A DNA stretch of 64,000 nucleotides from Chaetoderma sp. LZ-2023a (taxonomy: Eukaryota; Mollusca; Caudofoveata; Chaetodermatida; Chaetodermatidae), in assembly GCA_034401795.1 (NCBI GenBank), contig CM067370.1, positions 100,510,164-100,574,163 of the forward strand, written 5' to 3'. Made by a program: the position numbers and the translations under genes. Below, in pieces: positions 27,701-39,700 of the stretch (position 1 is its first letter; each line of letters opens with the position of its first letter). Below the pieces are notes generated by a model. It made no database searches and had not been told where the DNA came from. It saw nothing but the letters and a program-made list of their open reading frames with translations.

Positions 27701-30700
27701 TATTTGATTATAATGGGAAACAGATCTCGTGTCTGTCTGTTTGTCTCAAAATGGTCGCGTTTGCAGATTGCTGTAGCCCAATCAATGTTTGTAGCCCAAT
27801 GAATGTTGATGTTACGTTTCTAGTATTTGTTGGTGTGTTTATTTTATCTCATGGGTGAAAGCTTTACTAGTAGTTTTCCAGATTTAGTTTGCATTGAGGC
27901 ATATTGACTTTTTAATCGAAAATAAAAATGGATACATTTATAATCGGCTATCGGCTATTTGAACAGCACTTGCAATCAACTCTTGAATTTCAGGAAAAGG
28001 TGAAAATTAAAATGAAACGCTTGGAAAAAGAAAAGACCCATAATCAGCACATTACTGATCATTATAAATGGCGATTTAAGCGTGAAGAGCAGATTCGTAA
28101 ACTACGCTATCTTCAGGATCAGGAGGAGATAAGTCGGGAAGAAATCCGGGTACTTAACTCACTTTGAATTTGGGGCATCTTATTACATTAGAATTTAGTG
28201 TAAAATGTTTAATGTGTAATATATGAAGTCAGAGCAATCGTTTTATATATACATATTAGCCAAAGTTAAGAATTAACAATATACTAAGTGTCATGTGATC
28301 TTAACTATTGCTATGGGTAATTTAAGAGAAATGTGTTCTATGCAGTACAACCTAAAATCTGGGGAACCCAAACTGAAATCTGGTCATCCCATGCAGTATA
28401 TATATATCTCATCAATACTAAAGTTAGGGGTTAATCACAACTCTGAATTATGGCCGGCCATGTGATGGATTTCGTTTGTATATGCATTGTAACTATAAAA
28501 CTAATTAGTATTTAGCAATCATACAAGATTTTCATGGAACCCATTACCACTACTTTTGGAGATCATAGGCTGCATTTTTGGGTTATATATCCTCAAAAGG
28601 ACCGTTATGAGAGAGAATCACTGGTTCTTTGTTATTAACTCTGCCGCATAATTGAGGCATAATCGAGGCATTGAAACTCTGGCTTTCATGTCATCAAATC
28701 ATGTCACCGCAAAAAGAACATTCAAAAACATTTACTTGTTACGAAGATTTAGAACTGGAATATTTTTTAGTATTCATAGAACAAACTTAGCCTTTAACTT
28801 CTCACGTTTGCTGCGTTTAAATTACAACAAAATTTGAGTAAATAGAGGTATTTTGAAAAATAGATTGAAATTAAATGACAATTAACATTATATTTTCTTT
28901 TTTGTCTTATATAAGACTGGAATACCTGTGCGTTCCAATAGCTTTAATGTAGGCGCATTAAGTAAGGCTGCAGTAAGCAAGCCACCAGCCATGCGGAAGG
29001 TAATGTAGAATATTGTCATCATTGTAGCCCAGCTCCATGCCTCGGTCTCAAACTTATTGCAAGCAAACCTGCATGAAAGACCTCCTGACTTTTGGGGGAC
29101 AAAAGATGGTGATTCTTTAACACGTTAAGGGTCAAGCAGACCAAAAGTGGCCTCTGCAGTGGTCTTGTGTAATGTCCATCTGCAGGCCAAGAGAAGATTA
29201 ATTCTGAAATGCTAACACTGGAATAACTGGCTTGATAACTAAGCCACTGGCTTGATAACCAAGCAAGTCATTCTAGTTATAAATTTTCAAAAATAGTCTT
29301 CTTTTGGCAAGCTAATGGAATTTACTAAGCAAAATCTAAATTTTCTTGACAAATCTTGACCACTAACTTATTATAACAGGTGGATAAACATTCACTTGTT
29401 TTACAGAATTACAATCCTTTGTTCCAAAAAGGTCTTCCCTATAGCAACTACCAATGTACTATTTTGTCAATGCTGATTGAGATACATTTATTTCATTTAC
29501 TTTTTTTAAACTATTCACAATATGTAACAATTAAACATGATTTTCAGAGCTTTAGATATCCTGTACTTTAGATGTCCTTTAGCACATTTTTGTTAATTGC
29601 ACTGATAGATGTTAATATTTTTCTAAATAGACCATCAACTCTTTACGATAAGATAATAAGCCAATGTTACATCTCACTAAAACTGCAATTGCATGTTATG
29701 TAGTGAGCACTGTGTCAAACAATACTGCATCTACAAAATCAGTAGCCTAGAGAGGTAGCTAATTAACAAAATCACATAGTAATAGAGGAACATGTAAAAT
29801 CTGTAACCACATATTGAACTAGACTAACTATTTAAATCATGATGTAGCATTTCGTAGTCAACTTCTTAGACGAAGGCTATTCCACCCTTACCTGTTCTCA
29901 GCAAATGAGATTAGATCAAACCTGCGTTCAACCAATCACCAGCCATGAATCACTGCACTCTTTACAGCCGTCTTCGATGTATAGACACCATACAGCTGAT
30001 TATTGCGGCCAAACCTGCTTTAAAGGACACCTCTGTATAAAAGACACATCGGCATAAAGGACAGCTCTGTATAAAGGACACCTCTGTATATAGGACCCTG
30101 TATAAAGGACAATTTTTATTAGTCCCGAAATCAACAAACCCGTGTATTTAACCGTTTAATCTTCAAATTTTGTTCATGAAAATTAAAATTTTCTTGTAGA
30201 AAATGTCCATTTTCACTTTAAGCGAAGATTATTCCAGTTATAAATTTTCAAAAATAGTCTTCTCTTGGTCTGCAAATGGACATTACTCAAGTCCACTCAG
30301 AAGCCATTTTTTGGCTGCCTTGAGTGTTAAAGGGTTAATTCTTCATATAAATGACAGTTTTATATGGTCCTGATGTGCTCCTTTATAAACAAGCTATGCA
30401 TCATTTTTTATACTCACCAAAAAATTTCAGGGAAGCGTATGGTCACCGCTTTGTCCATCTGTCCATTCAGCCATTCATCCTCTACAAGTTTTCCGGGCCA
30501 TAATTTCAAGACTGTTTCACATATATTCACTAAACTTGGTATGTGGTTGCATCTTAGGGAGGTGTGCAGTGTATGAAAAGTAGGTCAACATAACCTACTT
30601 TTCACAGTTCTTTGAACATGACAGAAATTTTTTCCAAGCTGTAGTTTCAAGAGTTTTTTGTATACGGGAGCTAAGCTTGATATGTGTATGCATCTTATGG

Positions 30701-33700
30701 AGAGCGTGTGCAGAGTATGAAAAGTAGGCCAGCATAACCTACTTTGACCTACTTTTCACAATTCCTTGAACATTGCCGAATATTTTTGTCCAAGCTGTAA
30801 TTTCAAGAGTTTTGGTATATGAGAGCTAAACTTGATATGTGGATGCATCTTAGGGAGATGGTGTGCAGTGTGTGAAAGTAGGTCAGCATGATCTACTTTT
30901 CATGGTCCAATGAACATTACAGAAAATTTTGTCCAGGCTGTAGTTTCAATAGTTTTTGGTATAAACTACCTAAGCTTGATACATAATGGGGGGATATGCC
31001 GTGTATGAAAAGTACGTCAGTGTGACCTAACTTTGACCTATTTTCATGGTTCACTGAGCATTACAGGCTAGTTTCAAGAGTTTTTGGTAAACTTGGTGTA
31101 TGGATACATTATATACTGAAGGTGTATTGCATATGAAATGTAGGTCAGCGTCGCCTACTTTTCATGGGTCACTGAGTGATTTTGACCTATTTTTCATGGT
31201 TCACTGAACATTACAGAGAAATTTTGTCCAGGCCATAGTTTCAAGAGTATCCCTGCAGAGTAGTTCCTCGTGGAGCATACATCAGTTTACTGATATGCAT
31301 GTTTGTGAGTTTATGATTAAGAAATTATTAATCTGATTGAATATATGTGATGAGGCACCATATTATGTCAATGAAAAGCTGAATATTTTGAAATTACTCT
31401 GACTGAACATATCAGTGTTTACAAATTGTTCACAATTTTCTGATTGCTTCTAGTGGGTAATATAATACTGTTTGCATGAATAAAACAAGCATGGATGTAG
31501 GTATTAAGCATGAGCATTGGTCATCAGTATCAACGTGGTGTTGCTCAAGACTGTTGCATCTATAACTATAGACCAATCTTTCTACTCGTTATTGTACAAT
31601 TAATCGTTAATTTGACCACCTGAAGAGTTTGTAATAATTTTCATCTTTACACAGGAGAAATACTTTTACTAAGACTATCTGGCTGAAATATGTATTAGAT
31701 GTATTATCCGCTTACAATGACGTTTGTCAGGATATACTTGCATGATCAACTAGTGTGCCCAGTTATACCAGGGCTATGCATTTGGATCGAAAGAGGGGGG
31801 CTTTGCAATTAGAAAAGCGAAATTTGTTTGTCGCATCATCGTGATCCGCAACATACCAATATTGAGTCGTTTTCAACTGATGAAAATTGGTGTATACAAT
31901 TCATATTTCGGCATAAGTTTTTAATCAAATAATGGTAAATTCAAATTGTACTAGAGATATATATGCTTTGAGTGGGAGGGATGGGGTCATCTATGTGCCA
32001 CAACACTGCAAAGGTTTGCTGATTAGTCCAATATTTCATGTATGCAATGGACTTGGTGTCTGGTATGTGTACCAAAATCAGCCAACAAACTGCCATCTTG
32101 TTTAATTAACTACCATAGTTATCTAGTGCGTCTACAAAAATATTTATATATCCACTAATGGCAAAAACCTTCAATTTGTATTCTGGTTACCTCTGCCATT
32201 TGTTTTACTCAAATTCTCTGTGCATGTTTGGTCGTGGGTTTCGAAGCGTTTATATAGTTCTATATATATTTGTGTGCCTCGAGGTAATCAGTATTATAGT
32301 AGAATTTAAGTTGTCAGTAGTTGAACAACATGGGACACTTTGAATGGGTGTTTTTATCGATTCGTGGAATATCGAACAATCGTGCAGACCAGTGTAATAT
32401 GATACTCTCTGAATGGATGCATCAAGCATAGGATTACCTCTGTCTTGTCTAATCATCACATTTGTATCTGCTTGGAAACTTGTATCGCATAAAAGCTGCA
32501 TTCCATAAACATAAATATGCTTTTTATGTAATCCATTTCTGTTGTGCCAATATTGCAGCTTGCAGTGTGTATATATATTTTTTGTGCAGTGTTGTAATAA
32601 CAGATACATGTGTAATTTAATAACTATCACTGACCTGACAATAGACCTTTCCAGTTTTAGCTCTGCTCCGCCCATCTAGGTAAGCTCCACCCACGCTTCG
32701 CCCGTGTTGGGATCGACCGATCGATCCCTGAACCCCCTGACTATCAATTTCCAGAAAACTATACGAAGCTGGTGAATATTTTGAAACTAATTTGATGTTT
32801 ATTAAGAGGTAAAGACATACAATTCATACAACCTGACGGACTATTAAGCATTTAAGACAGACTAAATCGAGTCCTTCATGGCATAATGATTATGACATCA
32901 TATGATTGACTGAAGAAATGGATTCATGAATTAGCCTGATGCTTAGTAAGATTGAAATGTGGTTAAAAAAATGTATGATTAGCTATTTCACATCAAGAGT
33001 ATACTTATCGACCTAGCATCAATAAGACTCGGAATTAAAAAGAAGCCATCCCCACTGGGCAGGTTACTCAACTGACAGTCCAGCGGCCCAAACTTGCGCA
33101 TGCGCAGAGCTGTCTCTTTCTCTTCTCAAATTATTGACCTGCCATTGCAACACGCTTCCTAGTTTTGCTCTTACTTTTGAATCTTTTTGAAGTTTTAAGT
33201 TGTTTTGCAACTTGATTTTGACTTGTTCTAATATGTGGACGCTGCCAAGTCGCCGGAGGATACTCCCGGTCCTAGCCATCAGGTGTACTTTAATAAATCT
33301 ATTGATAAAAAATTTGCGTGTTGACTTGGATGGTATATCCAGGATTCGCGCTAACTCGTGGATATGTCTCTATTAGGCTAACTCTATTTTTGGGGAGGCC
33401 TATATATTAGCTAACGCATGTTGTGCTTTGTATTTTCAGACACATTTAGCTGATTTCTGACAGTATCCTTTATTTGAATAATAATTTATACTTGGTTTTC
33501 TGGGTCCATATATTTTATTGAGTTTGCAGAGGGAATTATTACCATAAGAAGTAATTTTTCCGCATTCTCCCCCAACCACAGGGTTTGGATTCAGGGTCAG
33601 ATATTCCTGTTATTGTTCATCACACTTCACTCGTTCTTCAGTTGTCTTCTGAGGTTTAGTATGGAGAGAGAAAAATTTTCAGTCATTTTATTTATAAAAT

Positions 33701-36700
33701 TATTTGGAAATTTTATGACTGAGTGTTGTGTTACTTATCTCTCTTGATGGTTTGCATAGGTTCATTGTGTTTATAAAGTTCAACTACTAATGAATCTTTG
33801 TATTGAGTGTGGAGATTATCATGCGTCTCTCAAGTATTCAACTTCAAATTCTAATTATAGTTTCATCTAGTAGTCTAAATTTTCCTTAAGGAATTGATTA
33901 GCCTTCTGCAAGTGGTTTGTTGGATGACCGTGAGACTTTGGGTGAAGACACGCGGCCTGGGTCCCGGTCTGACACAGGACCCTTGTGCGCTAGTGCCCTG
34001 CGCAATGCAAATTCCGCGCTGCGGGACACGGAGAAAAGTACGAGAGGAGCCATCTCGGCCCTCGCACACGTTTCCCAGCTGCTATAGGGGTTAGTACCAG
34101 CATCTGTGGCCCGCCAAGCTTCTCTTACAGTCCAGAGAGCCATCCAGGACGGCATTTACCTGGCTCTGGACTGTATGATGAGATCTGTAACCAGGAGTTT
34201 ACAGGCGAGGTTCATATTTGCCCTTGACAATTTGTGCCCCTCGCAGGATCTGTACACTCGGCTTCTTGGGATGCCGATGACAGGTCCAGGGTTGTTTGGA
34301 GGTGTAGGATGCTGCACCTCCAACAAACCGTGAACCTGGTGAATAACCAGAGGGCGCTTCGAGAGCAGTTTGAAGTGCTCTGCAGGCAGTGTGTTCGAGC
34401 AGCGCCCCCTGCCTTCCACCCTCAGCAGGCTAGAAGTGGTGGTGGCCCTGTCAGAGGCCAACCACCTACGCACCACAACAACGCCAGCGTAAACCAGCTA
34501 GGGGGGAGCGCAGGCTCATCCAGTGCAGCCCGCGTACTGAGGTGTGTGTGGCGCTGGCAGAGAGTGCGGTGTTCTGGTCGTGGGAACCGAGCCTGATGGG
34601 CCGCCACCCACAAGGGTCACACAAGTGCTGCTAGGACAGCCACCAGAGACAGGGCAACTCTTGAAGAAATTCAATTCCTCATACAAAAACATGCAATTCA
34701 ACCCGCACAGAAATGTCCAGGTTATTATTCAACCGTGTTCTTAGTGACAAAAAGCACTGGAGGGTGGCAACCAATTCTCAACCTCAAACCTCTCAACAGG
34801 TTTATCCTCACACCAAATTTCAAAATGGAAACTGTAAGAACGGTGTTAGCAGGATTGAGGAAGAGAATGTGGACTGCATCAATAGATCTAAAAGATGCTT
34901 ATTTTCACACACCATTTGCGAGGAGCTTTCGTCGGGTCCTGAGATTTGCATTTCGGGGCTACCAATGGGAATTCAGGGTTCTCCCATTTGGTATATCAAT
35001 GGCTCCTCGAGTCTTCACTCAAGTGGTCCAAGCTATGACGTCATACCTCCGCAGGAGACACATAGCAGTCCACACATACATAGATGACGTCTGTTAAAAG
35101 CACACAGTGAGGAAAGTTTATCAGCAAATCTGGAGATAGTTTTGAAAACTCCTACAGATCTAGGCGGGATAATCAAGATTAAAAAATCAGAGCTGACACC
35201 ATCCCAGAAGTTTGTTTACCTGGGCATGTTCTTCGATCTAGAGATAGGGTATGTTTACCCATCTCAGGAGAGAGTAGAAGTACTCATCTCAGTCATGCAG
35301 TCAGTGTGCAACAGTCGTCATGTCCTGGCACGGGTCTACTCGAGAATGCTGGGGTTGATAGTTTCTTTGGAACCAGTCATTCCACAGTCAGCCTCACGTC
35401 GGCGGCCTATCCAGTTATTTCTCATGACACAGTGGACCCAGAGTACAGGATTCCTGGACTCAAAAGGTGTCAGTGTTGGAACCTCTTATTCACCACCTTC
35501 AATGGTGGATGAAAAGAGAGAATCTCCTGGTGGGGGGGGGGGACGTTGTCCCATCCCCTCCCCCCTCCCCCCCCAGTTAATGATGTACACAGATGCATCA
35601 ATGGAGTGATGGGGAGCTTGCCTGGAAGAAGACAAAGTATCAGGGCTTTGGAATCTGGATCAGTCAAAAGAACATATCAATCTGCTAGAAGTGCGAGCAG
35701 TAGTCTTAGCCATGGAACACTTCCTAGAGAAGGTCAAGGGCAAGATTGTTCTAGTTCAATCAGACAATACAACAGTAGTGACGTACATAAATCACCAGGG
35801 CAGAACGAAGTCGCCCAGTCTGTATGATGACATGGAAACTGTTTGCTGGAGCAGTTCATATTCCGTGAAGGCTAAATCTATTAGCAGACTCATTGAGCCA
35901 AAGAATGAGCATTCTTCCCACAGAATGGCAACTAAATCAATGTGTGGCGGACCGTCTGTTCAACCACTGGGGCAAGCCTAACATAGATTTATTTGCAATG
36001 AACAAGAATGCGAAGATGATGACGTACGTCTCCGATTCCAGATCTGAGCGCTATCGCAATAGATGCGTTAGCTATCAGCTGGGAGGGAATGTATGGATAC
36101 GCATTCCTGTCGGCAATCCTGATTCCAAAAGTTCTCCGGAAAATCAGGCAGCAGGAGTGCCAAGTGCTTCTGATCGCCCCAAATTGGCCAAGCCGATCAT
36201 GGTATACAACATAATCTTCCAGGGCAGGGCCTTGCAAAACAACCCACCAATGTTCCAATTGACTGCGTGGATGTTGTCAAGGAATCGGCAGTTAAGGAGG
36301 GCTTTTCTGAGCAAGCAGCCATGTTTATGGCATAAGCGAGAAAGGGGGGTGGGGGGGGGGGGGGGGGGGGGGGTTGTCCTCCAGAGCATATAATTATAAA
36401 ATCAACAGATTTGCTGAATGGTGCTCAAAAAGATGTATTAATCCAATGGAGTCATCTATTCAGGTGGTAGCCGATTTCCTCTGTCACCTTTTTTATGCCA
36501 ATAGCCTCAAGCCTAACTCTATTGCTGGTCAGCTTTAATGTCAGTTATCCTTGTTTGCTAATAGGGGAAGTAATGAAGTTTGTAATCTAAATACTTTAAT
36601 CAAAGCCTTGGGTAATCTAAGACCAAGGAATCCTCCAGTGATTCCATCTTGGAGCTTATCGTTAGTACTTCAAGTATTAGCGGATAAACCATTTGTACCA

Positions 36701-39700
36701 CTAAGCTCCATTTCCATGAAAATGTTGACGCTTAAAAGTTTTCATCTTCAGCCAGACGAAGAAATGAAATACATGCTTTGTCAGCAGAGCCAGACCGTTT
36801 TGTGGTTACAGGGGAAGACCTTAGGCTTCTACCTAGCGTTAACTTTATGGCGAAAAAACAGTCTTTAAAATATCCTGGTCAGCCTATAGTTTTACCCGCT
36901 TTGACTAGGTTTGATCCTAATTCAAAGGCTGGTGTCCTGTCCGTGCGTTAACACATTATAAACAACGTACACAGGAATGGCGGACGGACCCGAATGCTTT
37001 ATGGCTATCTTACATTGAACCCCATGGGAGAGCTTCTAAAGATACCATTTCTAGGTGGATTGTGGAATGCATCCAGCATTGCCACAAAACCGCCATGGGA
37101 AAACAAGTTGACATGGCCAAGGCTCACAGCGTCCGTGGCGTAGTGACATCTACGGCTCTGTTTAACGGAGTGCCGGTGGACGACTATGTCAGTAGCACAA
37201 TGGCACTGTGAGTAGTTTTACAGATCATTTCCCCCGTACATGTCAAATCTGCTTGCCGTATCGATTTTACATAAACGTTAAATCTATATATTTGTAAATA
37301 TTGTATATACGGCCGTTGACTCACACACAGTGCAATTTATTGGGGAATCCCCGCTTTTCCGTACTGTACCTATCATTGCCATCGGTGATTAAAGGGAATC
37401 TCGTCAAAATAGGTTAGTCCTATATTTGGCGATGGCTAGTTTTTGTCACGTTTTTTATTACTTACTAAAATGATGATGGTTTGTGTTTTTGTTTTCCATC
37501 AGAGAGTATACGAAATGAAGCTTTCGTCCGATGTCTTATAATTCTTTAGCATGAGTACATAGAGAGCGTATAGGACATTGAGGTCATCGCTCCCTCTTTA
37601 AAAGAGGGGGGGATGGGGGTGGGGGAGCGAATGTTAAACCGTCATTACTCTCAACATCGGTCATGTTATGTGGTGTCCAAGTCATTTCCTGATTGTTTTT
37701 ACATGCACATTTTCAGAAGTTTTTTGTGCTCCAGAAGCAAAAGAGCTTGCTCTTCCAGGGATGAGCCAGTCTTCTGACCTTTGCCTCCCTCCCGCCGAAT
37801 TCTCTTAGGAATTCAGGCTATATCATAGAGTATCAGGGTGGTAAGTATACTCTTGATGTGAAATAAACGAAATCAGATTTCTTTCACGAGAGAGTTGATA
37901 CTTGCCACCCTGATACGATCCCAGCCTCCGCCCCACAGAGGCTCGGTCTATCATCGTTTTATGTTGCAATTATGTTAGCCAATAATTTGGAATACTGGTA
38001 GAAAGAGACAGCCGCGCATGCGTGAGTTTGGGCCGCACATCCGCTGTACTGTCAGTTGAGTAACCTGCCCAGTGAGGGCAGTTTCTTTTTAATTCTGAGT
38101 CTTATTGAAGCTAGGTCGATATTTGGGAAATATCATAGAGTATCAGGGTGGTAAGTATCAACTCTCGTGAAAAAAGAAATCCGTGATTTCATTTAAATTA
38201 TGGGCTAATGATTAAAAGCATATTCTTTTGATGTGATTTCTGTATATCTCAATTCAGTTTTACTCATATAATCAGTGAAGGTAACCTATTGAAATTGACG
38301 ATGAGCCAAAATCCAATATGGCCACCAGCCACTGGTGGCCATCTTGAAAATCAGTTTTTGGATGCAATCTTCTATGAAAGGTCGAGGCACACTAGTGATT
38401 TTTAATTACAATTGCAGCAAATATTTATCTCTGGGACAATTGCACAAAAAAACTTGTCAGTGGTGGACTACATCTGCTAATTGTGTGTTATATGCCTGTG
38501 TGATAAAAGCTGACTGATTGAAGCAGTTTTAGGCAGACCCTAGCCGGATCACCTCGCCTTGCTGAGATCTGTGATGTGATTCCTTTATAACTTTTGTCAG
38601 AAGAAACGATGGTTTCATATCATGTGACTAAGTAAGATAACAGCCCAGTAGAGACACATGACCATCAAATAGTGTTGGAATCGTGAGGCGATGAAGACAT
38701 TACAATTTTTGATTACTCACAGTCAAATCCCTGAAATAAATAATTTCAGTACTCTGTGATTATAAATGGCTGGTGTGTAGGCGAGCTTAGACATTACAAA
38801 CTAGCCTTGAGTGAACTAGCATCACAATTTTCATAAATGAACGCAAATTTCTGATTATGCTAACACCATGTAAATGATATGTTTTGTGTATTTTAGCCAA
38901 TAACAAGCTCATGGAGACATTCACCAGAAACTGACAGTATAGACAGGTAGAACCTTAAATATAGTTTATTGTTCATTCAAAAGTTCTTAAATTCATATTT
39001 TATGCACCGGTGTTCCTTTTGAAAACAGTATGTCTGAAAAGTGTAGCATTCTCCTTGACTTGTTTCAAAGGCAAACACTTTCTGCAGATATACAATTATG
39101 CATGCATGCACGCACGCATTTGAGAGTTAGGAGTGCACGTACGCACCCCACCTTCCAGATAATCAATAATGAATGTAACGTGTGTTCCATGTTATGTTTC
39201 ATTAACATCACTACATTATTGATATATAGAAAGTGGAACAGCTAAATAGATTTGTAATTTATGTACAGTGTAACCACTCCAAAATGAACCACCACAGCAA
39301 TGGATTTGGAGATGTGTCTGGTTTACAGAGGGTAAATCTCTATGTAAGAACTGAATCTGGATGGAGTGAGCAGTTTAGAGAGATTTTTGTTTTAGAGATG
39401 TTTCTGTTAAATAGCAAGGTTTCGCTGTATAAGATACTATTTATTTAACACTAATCCTCAAATTTGTTCAAGAATGTTTAATTTTCTCATAGAAAATGTC
39501 CATTTGCAGACTAAGAAGCCTATTTTAGAAAATTTACCACTGGAATGACTGGCTCGGTTATCGAGCCAGTCATTCCAGTGGTAAATTTTCAATAATGATC
39601 TTCTCTTGGTCTGCAAATGGACATTTTACAAGACCACTACAGAAGCCATTTTTGGCTGATATGAGTGTTAGAGGGTTAAAACTGTTATTTATTTTTCTCA

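Larger units (their letters stand above)
32984..38194 (+). mobile_element. DIRS-like tyrosine-recombinase retrotransposon, copy 1
   Basis: Inverted terminal repeats of roughly 105-130 bp lie at 33006-33115 and 37985-38123 (shared ACTGGGCAGGTTACTCAACT). Just inside the right repeat, 37821-37920 is the complement of both outer ends joined together: GAGTATACTT...TTTCACATC of the left and GTATCAACTCTC...GTGAAA of the right. This internal complementary region is the hallmark of DIRS elements, which replicate through a circle and integrate by tyrosine recombinase without a target duplication. The inside holds gag-, RT/RNase H- and recombinase-like frames, all interrupted. It lies in the sense direction in the harmonin intron 29000-38896. 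Confidence 0.9.

Noticed and set aside
27928..27993. ATG-led start of the 79-codon frame as a separate small gene
   Set aside because: The part from 27994 is a phase-0 coiled-coil exon with a good acceptor; the 66 nt before it carry no similar composition and fit intron.
32158..32675. Two overlapping hypothetical genes
   Set aside because: No domain, no splice support and composition equal to the intron around; length is within chance for this AT content.
33894..34155. Proline- and arginine-rich frames on the - strand within DIRS copy 1
   Set aside because: They are shadows of the + strand gag-like text that is shared with copy 2.
34735..38194. Retroviral or LTR-retrotransposon pol
   Set aside because: No integrase or protease motif and no long direct terminal repeats; a tyrosine recombinase and inverted repeats with an internal complementary region indicate DIRS.
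39233..39448. Extra harmonin exon between 38946 and 39702
   Set aside because: Splice-like signals exist, but each acceptor meets a stop in the only phase that would connect to both neighbours, which already join each other correctly.
39520..39620. MicroRNA precursor or terminator hairpin
   Set aside because: The same palindrome is present in dozens of copies with TTAA ends, so it is the centre of a MITE.
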